This document shows, one piece after another, positions 45,311-53,941 of a DNA stretch of 64,000 nt (position 1 is its first letter; each line of letters opens with the position of its first letter). Where the stretch lies: assembly GCF_000383675.1 (NCBI RefSeq), contig NZ_KB911821.1:248001-312000 (forward strand), read 5' to 3'. This stretch comes from Terracoccus sp. 273MFTsu3.1. GTDB lineage: Bacteria > Actinomycetota > Actinomycetes > Actinomycetales > Dermatophilaceae. A program made the translations under genes and the position numbers. Under the pieces are notes generated by a model, which made no database searches, had not been told where the DNA came from, and saw only the letters and a program-made list of their open reading frames with translations.

Positions 45311-46107
45311 GACGGGCTCCCGTCCCGGCCGCCGCGACGCTTGGGGCGCCCGATCTCGTGGTGCTTGAGGGGGTCACCGATCTCGGGGACGCCGTGCTGG
45401 CGCGGGTCGAAGCGCTCGGTCGGACGCTTCTCGTCCCGGAGCACCTCGAGCAGCTCGGTGATGCGGTCCATGAGCCGGTCGGTCGCCTCGCGCAGCACCT
45501 TGGTGTCGATCGGGCGGTCGTAGAGGTCGGACAGGTCGACGGGCGGACCGGCGTACATCATCATCGTCTTGCGCGGGAAGAGCGAGGGCCTGTGGCCGTA
45601 GGGGGACAGGATCTCCTGAGCACCCCACTGCGCCACGGGGATCAGCGGGCAGCGCGTCTCGAGGGCGACCCTGGCCGCGCCGGTCTTGCCGCGCATCGGC
45701 CAGAGGTCGGGGTCGCGCGTGATGGTGCCCTCGGGGAAGATGCCGAGCGCCTTGCCGGCGCGCACGCCCTCGACCGCGGCCCGGTAGGAGTCGGTCGCCG
45801 CGGCGGAGTTGCGGTAGACGGGGATCTGTCCGCACTTCTTGAGCAGCCAACCGACGACCGGGATCGCGAAGAGACTGTCCTTGCCGAGGAAGTAGGCCTC
45901 GCGTCCGCTGTCGAACATGAAGTGCGCGAAGACCAGTGGGTCGGCGTAGGAGATGTGGTTCGTCGAGACGACGAACCCGCCCTCGGCCGGGATGTTCTCG
46001 AGCCCGCGCCAGTCGCGCTTGGTGACCCACATCAGCAGCGGCCGGAGCAGGAGGGCCACGAGCCGGTAGGCCCACGGCAGCCGACTCTGGGGTGCGCCGG
46101 CAGTCAC
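45307..46107 (-). CDS. 1-acyl-sn-glycerol-3-phosphate acyltransferase (PlsC family)
   Basis: The 266-residue protein acylates lysophosphatidate or a similar lysolipid at the membrane. Motif I is VVSTNHISYADPLVFAHFMF (HxxxxD: HISYAD). The later motif FPEGTITRDPDLWPMRGKTG and PLIPVAQWGAQE are seen. An N-terminal hydrophobic stretch (LVALLLRPLLMWVT) is the membrane contact. It is followed directly by gpsA, linking glycerol-3-phosphate supply and acylation. It diverges from cofC. Confidence 0.92.
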   Translation of the reverse strand: MTAGAPQSRLPWAYRLVALLLRPLLMWVTKRDWRGLENIPAEGGFVVSTNHISYADPLVFAHFMFDSGREAYFLGKDSLFAIPVVGWLLKKCGQIPVYRNSAAATDSYRAAVEGVRAGKALGIFPEGTITRDPDLWPMRGKTGAARVALETRCPLIPVAQWGAQEILSPYGHRPSLFPRKTMMMYAGPPVDLSDLYDRPIDTKVLREATDRLMDRITELLEVLRDEKRPTERFDPRQHGVPEIGDPLKHHEIGRPKRRGGRDGSPS

Positions 46108-46221
46108 GGTGTCACGTCCTCCTCGTCGTGCGCACGCCGGTCGACGTGGCTGGGCTTCATCTTGTCCACCTCACGGCGCGGTGTCGAGCAGCAGGGCGGC
46201 GAGTGGGACGATATCGCCAGC

Positions 46222-47091
46222 ATGACGACCTCCTCGCACGCGCATCCCCCGGCAGAGCCGTCCGCCGGCTGGCACGTCGTCGTCCCCGTCAAGGACACGA
46301 GCCACGGCAAGTCGCGCCTCGCCCGCGCCGTCGGCTCGGACCGCGCCGAGCTCAGTGCCGCGATCGCGACCGACACGCTCGAGGCAGCCGCCGCGGCAGT
46401 CGGGCCGGACCACCTCGTGCTCGTGACGAGCGACGTGGGCCTGGCGGCCCGGTGGAGTACGCGTGGGGTCCACGTCGTGGCCGACCCCGGCGCCGGTCTC
46501 AACGACGCCGTCTCCGCAGGTGTGCGGCACGCCGGGCCCGGTGCCCGCGTGGCCGCCCTGCTCGGTGACGTGCCCTCGCTCGACGCCGCCTCACTGCGGT
46601 CCGCCCTCGACGCCGCGTCGTCCGTCGAGGAGTCGTTCGTGCCCGACGCGGACGGCACGGGGACCGTGCTGCGCTGCGGCCGCGGCTTCACACCGCGGTT
46701 CGGCACCGACAGCGCCGCGCGCCACGAGGCCGACGGGGCGGTGCGCCTGGAGCTGCCGCTCCCCCGTTTGCGCACCGACGTCGACGACGCCCGCAGCCTC
46801 GCTCGGGCACGCCGGCTCGGGCTCGGCCCGGCGACACGCACCGTCCTCGAGCACCGCGCGTCTGGTTGGATCAGGAGCATGCAGGCCACCGTCCACCGCT
46901 TCGACCCCGAGACCCACACCGGGAGCGTGCTACGCGACGACGGCGTCGAGCTGCGCTTCGAGGCACCCGCGTTCGAGGCGAGCGGCCTGCGTCTGTTGCG
47001 CCTCGGCCAGCGCCTCACGGTCGAGGTCGTCGACGACCTCGTCATCGCGCTGCACATCGTGGGCGTCGGGCCGGGCCAACCCATCCGCTGA
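46222..47091 (+). CDS. cofC: CofC/FbiD-type guanylyltransferase fused to a small OB-fold-like domain
   Basis: Residues 1-~210 match CofC/FbiD, which activates 2-phospholactate or phosphoenolpyruvate with GTP in coenzyme F420 synthesis. HVVVPVKDTSHGKSRLARA is the nucleotide loop, LVLVTSDVGLAARW and GARVAALLGDVPSL the Asp-containing metal block, and RFGTDSAARH is conserved. From Met220 (ATG at 46879) about 70 residues follow in frame (MQATVHRFDPETHTGSVLRD), resembling a small OB-fold or cold-shock-like domain that is not part of standard CofC. AGGAG sits before the internal ATG, so separate initiation is possible. Confidence 0.85.
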   Translation: MTTSSHAHPPAEPSAGWHVVVPVKDTSHGKSRLARAVGSDRAELSAAIATDTLEAAAAAVGPDHLVLVTSDVGLAARWSTRGVHVVADPGAGLNDAVSAGVRHAGPGARVAALLGDVPSLDAASLRSALDAASSVEESFVPDADGTGTVLRCGRGFTPRFGTDSAARHEADGAVRLELPLPRLRTDVDDARSLARARRLGLGPATRTVLEHRASGWIRSMQATVHRFDPETHTGSVLRDDGVELRFEAPAFEASGLRLLRLGQRLTVEVVDDLVIALHIVGVGPGQPIR

Positions 47092-47097
47092 CGCACG

Positions 47098-47129
47098 CGT
47101 GGGCCCGACCGTCGCCGGTCGGGCCCACG
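47098..47129. terminator. Bidirectional terminator between cofC and the HU gene
   Basis: A 13-bp perfect stem (GTGGGCCCGACC with GGTCGGGCCCAC plus one outer C-G pair) and a 6-nt loop lie 7 bp after cofC and about 40 bp from the convergent HU gene. Confidence 0.75.
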
Positions 47130-47170
47130 TCACGTCCGGCGGCGGCGCTGCCGGGCGCCGACGCGTGGCC

Positions 47171-47851
47171 TCACCTCGAGGCGGTCTTCTTCGCGGTCGT
47201 CTTGCGGGCCGTCGTCGTCTTCTTGGCGGCCGTGGTCCTCGTGGCGGCCGCCTTCGTCGTCGTCTTCTTCGCGGCAGCCCTGGCCGGGGCGGCCTTGGTC
47301 GCCGTGGCGCGCTTGGCCGGGGCAGCCTTCGTGGCAGCGGCCTTCGTCGTCGTCTTCTTCGCGGCAGCCCTGGCCGGGGCGGCCTTGGTCGCCGTGGCGC
47401 GCTTGGCCGGAGCAGCCTTCGTGGCAGCGGCCTTCGTCGTCGTCTTCTTGGCCGCAGCCTTGGCCGGGGCGGCCTTCGTGGCGGTCTTCTTCGCCGTCGC
47501 CCGCGTGGCCGGTGCCGCGGCCACCGAGGTGCCGGCGGAGGCGCGTGAGGCGGCCGACTCGGTCTTGGAGAGCTTCTTGGCGCCCGACACGACCTCCTTG
47601 AAGTTCGTGCCCGAACGGAACTTGGGGACGCGGGTCTTCTTGATCCTCACGGTCGCCCCCGTCTTGGGGTTGCGGCCGGTGCGTGCGGCCCGGTCGGCCC
47701 GCTCGAAGGTGCCGAAGCCGGTGATGCCGACCTTGCCACCCTTGGCGACCTCGCGGATGACGACGTCGAGGAACGCCTCCAGCGCGTCGGATGCGACCTT
47801 CTTGCTGCCGAGCTTGACCTCGAGCGCGTCGATCAGTTCTGCCTTGTTCAC
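47171..47851 (-). CDS. hup: HU-family nucleoid protein with histone-H1-like Lys/Ala tail
   Basis: The N-terminal ~90 residues are a standard HU domain (MNKAELIDALEVKLGSKKVA, then GKVGITGFGTFERADRAART, then the RNPKTG arm tip). About 135 residues of Lys/Ala/Thr/Arg/Pro follow, as in mycobacterial HupB and Streptomyces HupS. The tail contains a 30-residue unit repeated almost exactly at DNA level. This protein compacts DNA and the tail adds sequence-independent binding. It is convergent with cofC and downstream of leuCD, an arrangement shared with other actinobacteria. Confidence 0.95.
   Translation of the reverse strand: MNKAELIDALEVKLGSKKVASDALEAFLDVVIREVAKGGKVGITGFGTFERADRAARTGRNPKTGATVRIKKTRVPKFRSGTNFKEVVSGAKKLSKTESAASRASAGTSVAAAPATRATAKKTATKAAPAKAAAKKTTTKAAATKAAPAKRATATKAAPARAAAKKTTTKAAATKAAPAKRATATKAAPARAAAKKTTTKAAATRTTAAKKTTTARKTTAKKTASR
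47251..47430 (-). repeat. Two 90-bp tandem repeats in the HU tail
   Basis: 47251-47340 and 47341-47430 differ at only one base (47411). A partial third copy starts at 47431. Each unit encodes 30 residues (KKTTTKAAATKAAPAK and so on). The near identity indicates recent duplication or gene conversion, and the tail length probably varies between strains. Confidence 0.85.
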
Positions 47852-48066
47852 GTCTTCCCCTCCAGAAGGACTGTCGGCGTCAGGCGACCCGACGATGTGC
47901 GTCCGGAACCGGTCCGGCTACCTCCTGACGTTAGGCCGCCGCGGCAGGCACGTCCATCACCGGTCGGTGGGTTTTTCGTTGTGTCGCAAGGAGTTTGACG
48001 GGTTCTGAGCGGATTCGGGGACGGCTCGAGGACATCTCCGGCGCATCCGACGCGCCGGGAAAGGAA

Positions 48067-48099
48067 AACGGATCCCCTTGTCTGACAAGGGGATCCGTT
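48067..48099 (-). terminator. Intrinsic terminator of leuCD
   Basis: A 16-bp inverted repeat with a single-base axis (arms AACGGATCCCCTTGTC and its reverse complement) is followed on the minus strand by TTTTCCTTT. It lies 39 bp beyond the leuD stop and contains BamHI-type GGATCC in both arms. Confidence 0.85.
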
Positions 48100-48138
48100 C
48101 GGTCTCAGGTGCCAACCGGGCGCCTGAGGGGCGTGGCG

Positions 48139-48732
48139 TCAGGCGGGGGTCGTCACCGGCTTGTGGCTCGGCCGGTGCGACTCGAAATCGGCGACGAGAT
48201 CCTCGTGTCGCAGGGTCAGTCCGATGTCGTCGAGGCCCTCGAGCAGGCGCCAGCGCGTGTAGTCGTCGATCTCGAAGGGCGCGACGATCTCCCCGGCGTG
48301 GACGGTGCGAGCCACGAGGTCGACCGAGATCTCGGTGCCGGGGTTGTTCTCGAGGTACTTCCAGATCAGCTCGACGTCGTCCTGCGAGACGATCGCGGTG
48401 AGCAGGCCCTGCTTGCCGCTGTTCCCGCGGAAGATGTCGGCGAAGCGCGAGCTGATGACGACCCGGAAGCCCCAGTTCATCAGGGCCCACACGGCGTGCT
48501 CGCGACTCGAGCCGGTGCCGAAGTCGGGGCCGGCCACGAGGACCGAGCCCTCGGCATACACCGGGTTGTTGAGGACGAACGACTCGTCCTTGCGCCAGGC
48601 GGCGAAGAGGCCGTCCTCGAAGCCGGTGCGCGTCACGCGCTTGAGGTACTCGGCAGGGATGATCTGGTCGGTGTCGACGTTGCTGCGGCGCAGCGGCACA
48701 CCGATGCCCGTGTGGGTCGTGAACGCGTCCAT
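48139..48732 (-). CDS. leuD: 3-isopropylmalate dehydratase small subunit
   Basis: LeuD is the swivelling subunit of isopropylmalate isomerase. The 197-residue protein has [20 protein letters not shown], the family start, then [20 protein letters not shown], the substrate-binding loop, and AKP-like [20 protein letters not shown]. It is 3 bp downstream of leuC, with which it forms the enzyme that converts 2- to 3-isopropylmalate in leucine synthesis. Confidence 0.97.
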   Translation of the reverse strand: MDAFTTHTGIGVPLRRSNVDTDQIIPAEYLKRVTRTGFEDGLFAAWRKDESFVLNNPVYAEGSVLVAGPDFGTGSSREHAVWALMNWGFRVVISSRFADIFRGNSGKQGLLTAIVSQDDVELIWKYLENNPGTEISVDLVARTVHAGEIVAPFEIDDYTRWRLLEGLDDIGLTLRHEDLVADFESHRPSHKPVTTPA

Positions 48733-48735
48733 GGC

Positions 48736-50181
48736 TCAGGCCTCCCCGGTCGTCGCGGACGCCAGCTGACCGTGCGGACGGCTGGCACTGTCGAGGTCGG
48801 AGGGGCTCGACAGCGTGCCCCGGACGGCGGTCGCTGCCGCCACGAGGGGGCTGACGAGGTGGGTGCGGCCACCCTTGCCCTGCCGGCCCTCGAAGTTGCG
48901 GTTGGACGTCGACGCGCTGCGCTCGCCGGGGGCGAGGGTGTCGGGGTTCATGCCGAGGCACATCGAGCAGCCGGGCAGGCGCCACTCCGCGCCGGCCTCG
49001 GTGAAGACCTTGTCGAGCCCCTCGGACTCGGCCTGGAGTCGGACCTTGGCCGACCCGGGGACGACGAGCATGCGGACGCCGTCGGCGACCCGGTGGCCCT
49101 GGACGACGGCGGCGGCCGCCCTGAGGTCCTCGATGCGGCCGTTGGTGCACGACCCGACGAAGACCGTGTCGACCTTGATGTCACGCAGCGGCGTGCCGGG
49201 CTCGAGGCCCATGTAGGCGAGCGCGTTGGCGGCGGCGAGGCGGTCGCTCTCGTCGGCGAACTCCTCCGGGTCGGGCACCGACGCCGAGAGCGGCAGACCC
49301 TGGCCGGGGTTGGTGCCCCACGTGACGAAGGGAGTCAGCTCGGCGGCGTCGAGGTCGACCTCGGCGTCGAAGACGGCGTCGTCGTCCGTGCGCAGCGAGG
49401 TCCACTCGGCGACCGCCGCGTCCCAGTCAGCGCCGGTCGGGGCGTGCGGGCGATTCCGGAGGTAGTCGAAGGTCGTCTGGTCGGGCGCGATCATGCCGGC
49501 GCGCGCGCCGGCCTCGATGGACATGTTGCAGACCGTCATCCGGGCCTCCATCGACAGGGCCTCGATGGCCTCGCCGCGGTACTCGATGACGTAGCCCTGG
49601 CCACCGCCGGTGCCGATCTTGGCGATGACGGCCAGGACGATGTCCTTGGCGGTGACGCCGTCGGGCAGCTCGCCGCGCACGTTCACGGCAAGGGTGCGGA
49701 AGGGCTTGAGGGGCAGCGTCTGCGTGGCGAGCACGTGCTCGACCTCGGAGGTGCCGATGCCGAAGGCGAGCGCTCCGAAGGCGCCGTGCGTCGAGGTGTG
49801 GCTGTCGCCGCAGACGACGGTCATGCCCGGCTGGGTCAGGCCGAGCTGCGGGCCGACGACGTGGACGATGCCCTGGTCGGCGTCACCCATCGGATAGAGG
49901 CGGACACCGAACTCCTCGCAGTTGCGGCGGAGGGTCTCGACCTGGATCTTCGACACCGGGTCGGTGATCGGTCCGGGCGTCGTGGGGACGTTGTGGTCCT
50001 CGGTCGCGAGCGTCAGGTCCGGGCGGCGCACGGCCCGGCCGGCGAGCCGCAGCCCGTCGAAGGCCTGGGGGCTGGTCACCTCATGGAGGAGGTGGAGGTC
50101 GATGTAGAGGAGATCGGGCTCCCCTTCGGCGCGACGGACGACGTGTGCGTCCCAGACCTTCTCGGCCAGTGTCCCTGCCAT
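48736..50181 (-). CDS. leuC: 3-isopropylmalate dehydratase large subunit
   Basis: LeuC is an aconitase-superfamily protein with a [4Fe-4S] cluster. The 481-residue protein starts [13 protein letters not shown], contains [20 protein letters not shown] (first Cys ligand), [19 protein letters not shown] and [20 protein letters not shown] (remaining two). ATG at 50181 is preferred; the open frame runs 90 bp further upstream with no homology. The next gene upstream is the divergent IclR regulator and an operator dyad lies between, so leucine-responsive control is likely. Confidence 0.97.
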   Translation of the reverse strand: MAGTLAEKVWDAHVVRRAEGEPDLLYIDLHLLHEVTSPQAFDGLRLAGRAVRRPDLTLATEDHNVPTTPGPITDPVSKIQVETLRRNCEEFGVRLYPMGDADQGIVHVVGPQLGLTQPGMTVVCGDSHTSTHGAFGALAFGIGTSEVEHVLATQTLPLKPFRTLAVNVRGELPDGVTAKDIVLAVIAKIGTGGGQGYVIEYRGEAIEALSMEARMTVCNMSIEAGARAGMIAPDQTTFDYLRNRPHAPTGADWDAAVAEWTSLRTDDDAVFDAEVDLDAAELTPFVTWGTNPGQGLPLSASVPDPEEFADESDRLAAANALAYMGLEPGTPLRDIKVDTVFVGSCTNGRIEDLRAAAAVVQGHRVADGVRMLVVPGSAKVRLQAESEGLDKVFTEAGAEWRLPGCSMCLGMNPDTLAPGERSASTSNRNFEGRQGKGGRTHLVSPLVAAATAVRGTLSSPSDLDSASRPHGQLASATTGEA

Positions 50182-50300
50182 GACTTCCCTCTGACTTCCC
50201 TCCGCGGCGGCGTTCCGGTGCTCGAGCGCGTGCGCCATCGAGGACCTGGTCGCGACATCGCTCTTCGGCAAGCCTGAACCTTTTGTGGGCGCGGTGGATT

Positions 50301-50323
50301 GACGTCTCAGTGCCTGAGACGTC
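50301..50323. promoter_or_regulatory. Operator-type palindrome between leuC and the IclR regulator
   Basis: GACGTCTCAG (50301-50310) and CTGAGACGTC (50314-50323) form a perfect dyad with a 3-bp spacer. On the plus strand it overlaps TTGACG (50299-50304), a -35-like hexamer of the IclR gene, whose ATG is at 50335. It would suit autorepression and divergent control of leuCD by the IclR protein. Confidence 0.65.
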
Positions 50324-50334
50324 AGTATCAGTGC

Positions 50335-51087
50335 ATGGACAACTCTTCAGGGGTCGGTGTTCTCGACAAGGCGGCCACGGTGCTGGGCGCCCTCGAGGCC
50401 GGTCCGGCCACCCTCGCCCAGCTCGTCGGAGCCACCGGGCTCGCCCGTCCGACGGCCCACCGTCTGGCCGTCGCGCTCGAGCACCACCGTCTCGTGTCGC
50501 GGGACATGCAGGGACGCTTCGTGCTCGGTCCGCGCCTCGGCGAGCTCGCCTCGGCCGCGGGCGAGGACCGTCTGCTGGCCGCGGCCGGCCCGGTGCTCGG
50601 CGCCCTGCGCGACCACACGAACGAGAGCGCGCAGCTCTTCCGCCGTCAGGGCGACCAGCGCATCTGCGTCGCCGCGGCCGAGCGGCCCGTCGGTCTGCGC
50701 GACTCGATCCCGGTCGGCGCGACGCTCTCGATGCTCGCCGGCTCCGCCGCCCAGGTCCTGCTCGCGTGGGAGGAGCCCGACCGGCTGCACCGCGGCCTGC
50801 AGGGCGCGGCCTTCACGGCCACCGCACTGTCCGGCGTCCGGCGTCGCGGGTGGGCCCAGAGCGTCGCCGAGCGCGAGGCCGGCGTCGCGTCGGTGTCGGC
50901 GCCGGTCCGCGGCCCGTCGGGTCGCGTCGTCGCCGCGGTCTCCATCTCGGGACCCATCGAGCGGCTCTCCCGCCAGCCCGGTCGGCTCCACGCGGCGACG
51001 GTCGTCGCCGGAGCCAACAAGCTGACCGAGGTGCTGCGGCGCCACCACGCCATGCAGCAGCAGCAACAGCAGCAGCACAACGCCTGA
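50335..51087 (+). CDS. IclR-family regulator of leuCD (NdgR/LtbR-like)
   Basis: The 250-residue protein has an N-terminal winged helix-turn-helix ([20 protein letters not shown], residues ~25-60) and a C-terminal effector domain ([20 protein letters not shown], then [20 protein letters not shown]). In Corynebacterium (LtbR) and Streptomyces (NdgR) the IclR protein divergent from leuCD controls leucine and other amino-acid genes. The same layout and an adjacent palindrome support that role. The C-terminus ends in a seven-glutamine run encoded by CAG/CAA codons. ATG at 50335. Confidence 0.92.
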   Translation: MDNSSGVGVLDKAATVLGALEAGPATLAQLVGATGLARPTAHRLAVALEHHRLVSRDMQGRFVLGPRLGELASAAGEDRLLAAAGPVLGALRDHTNESAQLFRRQGDQRICVAAAERPVGLRDSIPVGATLSMLAGSAAQVLLAWEEPDRLHRGLQGAAFTATALSGVRRRGWAQSVAEREAGVASVSAPVRGPSGRVVAAVSISGPIERLSRQPGRLHAATVVAGANKLTEVLRRHHAMQQQQQQQHNA

Positions 51088-51267
51088 CCCACCTACGGCT
51101 GCAGCCGCCTCCCGACAAGGGCGTCGGGGACGGCTCGCCCTGCACAACGGATCGGTCACGATCCGGATCGACACCCCGACCCGGACAACCATTCCGGGCG
51201 TCGTCGCGTCACCCTCAGTGCAAGTGCACCGACGCACGGCACCGTCGCGTTCAGACAAGGGGTCACG

Positions 51268-52269
51268 ATGCAGACAGCCACCACACCGCTCCGGGCCACC
51301 GGCGGTCTGCGCCGCGCCCTCGCGCTCGGCGGCCTCGTCGCCCTCGTCGCGGCCACGACGGCCTGCAGCCCGGACCAGGGAGTCGGGGCGGCCGCCACGC
51401 ACGTCGGCCGAACCGCAGCGTCCGGACCGTCCGGCACACCGGCAGCCACGACCGAGAGCCCCACCGGCACCGCGAGCGAGACGCCGCCGTCCACCCCGTC
51501 AGCGGTCACGCCGCCGACCACCACTCCGCCGACGCCCGCGCAGCAGACGCCCACGCGACCGACGCAGCCCTCGAAGCCCACTCCGTCCGAGACGGCCGAG
51601 CCCGAGCCGGCACCGGTCATCATGCTCCGCGCCGGCGACACCGGCCCGAAGGTGCGCTCCCTGCAGGCCCGGCTGCGACAACTGAGCTGGTTCGACGGCG
51701 ATGTCAGCGACCGCTACGGCTCCCGGACGACGGCCGCCGTCCGCGGCTTCCAGGCCAAGCGCGGCTTCGACGCGACCGGCATGCTCGACGAGCGCACCTG
51801 GGACCGCCTCGTCTCGATGACGCACCGCCCGACGGCCGACGAGCTCGCCAACGTCAGACCGAAGCCCGTCGAGCCCACCCCCGCGACCGTCTCGTGGGAC
51901 GTCGACGAGCGCTGCATGACCGGTCGGGTCATGTGCGTCAGCAAGTCGACGAAGCGCCTCACCTGGGTCGTCGACGGCGTGCCGCAGTACGGCTTCGACG
52001 TCCGGTTCGGCAGCGACGAGCTACCCACCCGCGAGGGCGTCTTCTCCGTCTACAAGAAGAAGGTCGACGTCATCTCGAACCTCTACCACACGCCCATGCC
52101 GTACTCGATGTTCTTCTCCGGCGGCCAGGCCGTGCACTACTCCTCGAACTTCGCCCGCCTCGGCTACGCCGGGGCCTCGCACGGCTGCGTCAACGTCCGC
52201 AACAAGCCGCTGCTCGTCCAGCTCTACGGCGAGGTGCGGATCGGCGACAAGGTCGTCGTCCACTGGTGA
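51268..52269 (+). CDS. Secreted L,D-transpeptidase with peptidoglycan-binding domain
   Basis: The 333-residue protein has a signal segment ([20 protein letters not shown]) that may end in a weak lipobox (TTAC). A Pro/Thr-rich linker spans residues ~45-110. A peptidoglycan-binding_1 domain follows ([20 protein letters not shown], then [20 protein letters not shown]). The C-terminal YkuD catalytic domain has [10 protein letters not shown], with the essential His and Cys. It cross-links cell-wall peptides (3-3 bonds) or anchors proteins. It lies downstream of the IclR gene but has its own gap of 180 bp. ATG at 51268. Confidence 0.92.
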   Translation: MQTATTPLRATGGLRRALALGGLVALVAATTACSPDQGVGAAATHVGRTAASGPSGTPAATTESPTGTASETPPSTPSAVTPPTTTPPTPAQQTPTRPTQPSKPTPSETAEPEPAPVIMLRAGDTGPKVRSLQARLRQLSWFDGDVSDRYGSRTTAAVRGFQAKRGFDATGMLDERTWDRLVSMTHRPTADELANVRPKPVEPTPATVSWDVDERCMTGRVMCVSKSTKRLTWVVDGVPQYGFDVRFGSDELPTREGVFSVYKKKVDVISNLYHTPMPYSMFFSGGQAVHYSSNFARLGYAGASHGCVNVRNKPLLVQLYGEVRIGDKVVVHW

Positions 52270-52333
52270 CGGACCCCGAGCGCCCCGACGTAGGCTGGCC
52301 ACGGTCACTCCCCCACGGCCCGAAGGAGTCGGT

Positions 52334-53341
52334 GTGCTCAAGGTTGGTTGGAAGGCGTCCGCGGAGCAGTTCGGTCCGCGCGACCTCGTCACGTTGGCCA
52401 CGCAGGCCGAGCAGGTCGGGCTCGACTCGGCCTTCATCTCCGACCACTTCCAGCCCTGGCGGCACCAGCAGGGTCACGCGCCCTTCGCGATGAGCTGGCT
52501 CGCGGCTGCGGGCGAGCGCACCGAGCGGATCCAGCTCGGGACGTCGGTCATGACCCCGACGTTCCGCTACAACCCGGCCGTCGTGGCGCAGGCCTTCGGG
52601 ACGCTCGGAGCCCTCAACCCCGGACGCATCGTCCTCGGCATCGGTACCGGGGAAGCCCTCAACGAGGTGGCCGTCGGTGCCGCGGGCTCGCCGTGGCCGG
52701 AGTTCAAGGAGCGCTTCGCGCGCCTGCGCGAGGCCGTGACGCTCATGCGCAGGCTGTGGACCGAGGAGCGCGTCGACTTCGAGGGCGACTACTACCGCAC
52801 GCACGCGGCGACGGTCTACGACCGCCCGGAGCAGCCCATCCCCGTCTACGTCGCGGCCGGCGGTCCGCTCGTCGCAAGGTATGCCGGCCGGTCGGGTGAG
52901 GGTTTCATCTGCACGTCCGGCAAGGGCCGCGAGCTCTACGAGGACAAGCTGCTGCCTGCCGTCGACGAGGGCCTGGCCAAGTCCGGGCGCACGCGTGACG
53001 ACATCGACCGGATGATCGAGATCAAGCTCTCCTACGACCGTGACCCCGACCAGGCGCTGCACAACGTGCGCTTCTGGGCGCCCCTGTCGCTCAGTGCCGA
53101 GCAGAAGCACGGTGTCGACGACCCGGTGGAGATGGAACGCCTGGCCGACGAGCTGTCCGATGAGGAGATCGCCAAGCGCTGGATCGTCACGAGCGACCCC
53201 GCCGAGGCCGTCGACGCCGTGCGCCAGTACGTCGACTGGGGATTCAACCACGTCGTCTTCCACGCGCCCGGCCACGACCAGGGCCGCTTCCTCGAGCACT
53301 TCTCGGCCGACGTCCTGCCCGGCCTGCGCGAGCTCAGCTGA
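52334..53341 (+). CDS. fgd: F420-dependent glucose-6-phosphate dehydrogenase (FGD)
   Basis: The 335-residue LLM-class enzyme aligns by eye along its length with mycobacterial Fgd1. [72 protein letters not shown] and [20 protein letters not shown] are seen. Fgd oxidises glucose-6-phosphate and is the main source of reduced F420. GTG at 52334 with AAGGAG upstream. The cofC-type gene is about 5 kb away. It overlaps the convergent DUF4188 gene by 8 bp. Confidence 0.93.
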   Translation: MLKVGWKASAEQFGPRDLVTLATQAEQVGLDSAFISDHFQPWRHQQGHAPFAMSWLAAAGERTERIQLGTSVMTPTFRYNPAVVAQAFGTLGALNPGRIVLGIGTGEALNEVAVGAAGSPWPEFKERFARLREAVTLMRRLWTEERVDFEGDYYRTHAATVYDRPEQPIPVYVAAGGPLVARYAGRSGEGFICTSGKGRELYEDKLLPAVDEGLAKSGRTRDDIDRMIEIKLSYDRDPDQALHNVRFWAPLSLSAEQKHGVDDPVEMERLADELSDEEIAKRWIVTSDPAEAVDAVRQYVDWGFNHVVFHAPGHDQGRFLEHFSADVLPGLRELS

Positions 53342-53870
53342 CGGCGCCCTCCGGGGCCACGTCGGGGACGGCGACCTCGCTCCGGCCGATCCGGGCGTGC
53401 CGTCGACGGCTGCGGTCCTCGGTCAGACCGAAGGCCTTGCCGAGCCCCGTCGGCGGCATCCCGACGTAGAGGCTCTCGTGCGCACCGGCCGGGACGGCAT
53501 ACGTCTCGTGCCAGATGCCGACGGCGCCGGTCGCCCTTCGGCTCCGACGGTAGAAGGCCGTCCAGGCCGGCCGGTGGCGTCGCTCGGGGTCGTTGGCGTA
53601 CGCGTACACCGACTCGACGTCCCGCCAGTACTGAACGAGCGTGGGCCCTCCTGCGCCGATGAGCGTGCGGGCCTCGAGGAAGCCGAGGTCCGGCCCCTCC
53701 CCGCGTGCGGCGGCGGCCTTGGCGGCATACAGCTCGCTGATCATGCCCGGCATCGCGGCGAACACCGGACCCCAGAGGTCGGGGCGCCACGGGTGGTTGA
53801 CCCGCATGCCGATGAGGAAGACGGCCAGCTCGCCGTCGTGGGTGTGGCTGGTGTGGACGAAACCGCTCAT
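53334..53870 (-). CDS. DUF4188 family protein (monooxygenase-like ferredoxin-fold)
   Basis: The 178-residue protein matches DUF4188. [60 protein letters not shown] and [20 protein letters not shown] are characteristic. Members are small alpha/beta ferredoxin-like proteins annotated as putative monooxygenases; substrate unknown. ATG at 53870 with AGAGG upstream. It is transcribed divergently from a MerR regulator across a gap with two AT-rich dyads, so it is likely the MerR target. Confidence 0.82.
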   Translation of the reverse strand: MSGFVHTSHTHDGELAVFLIGMRVNHPWRPDLWGPVFAAMPGMISELYAAKAAAARGEGPDLGFLEARTLIGAGGPTLVQYWRDVESVYAYANDPERRHRPAWTAFYRRSRRATGAVGIWHETYAVPAGAHESLYVGMPPTGLGKAFGLTEDRSRRRHARIGRSEVAVPDVAPEGAVS

Positions 53871-53882
53871 GACACGCCTCTC

Positions 53883-53925
53883 GGATAGTGGTGCTATCCA
53901 AGTTTGGGTAGTCATACTATCCAAA
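53883..53925. promoter_or_regulatory. Double dyad between DUF4188 and merR
   Basis: Dyad 1 is GGATAG-TGGTG-CTATCC (53883-53899). Dyad 2 is TTTGGGTAGT-CAT-ACTATCCAAA (53903-53925), with one mismatched position. Both share the half-site (T)GGATAGT, giving four half-sites. The AT-rich block stands out in the GC-rich sequence and is the expected site for MerR binding and the divergent promoters. Confidence 0.7.
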
Positions 53926-53941
53926 GTCAAGGGAGGACCTC

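Noticed and set aside
51148-51165. CGGATCG-GTCA-CGATCCG dyad upstream of the L,D-transpeptidase
   Set aside because: The dyad is real, but it is short, about 100 bp from the start, not linked to promoter elements I can see, and common by chance in GC-rich DNA; I would not call it an operator.
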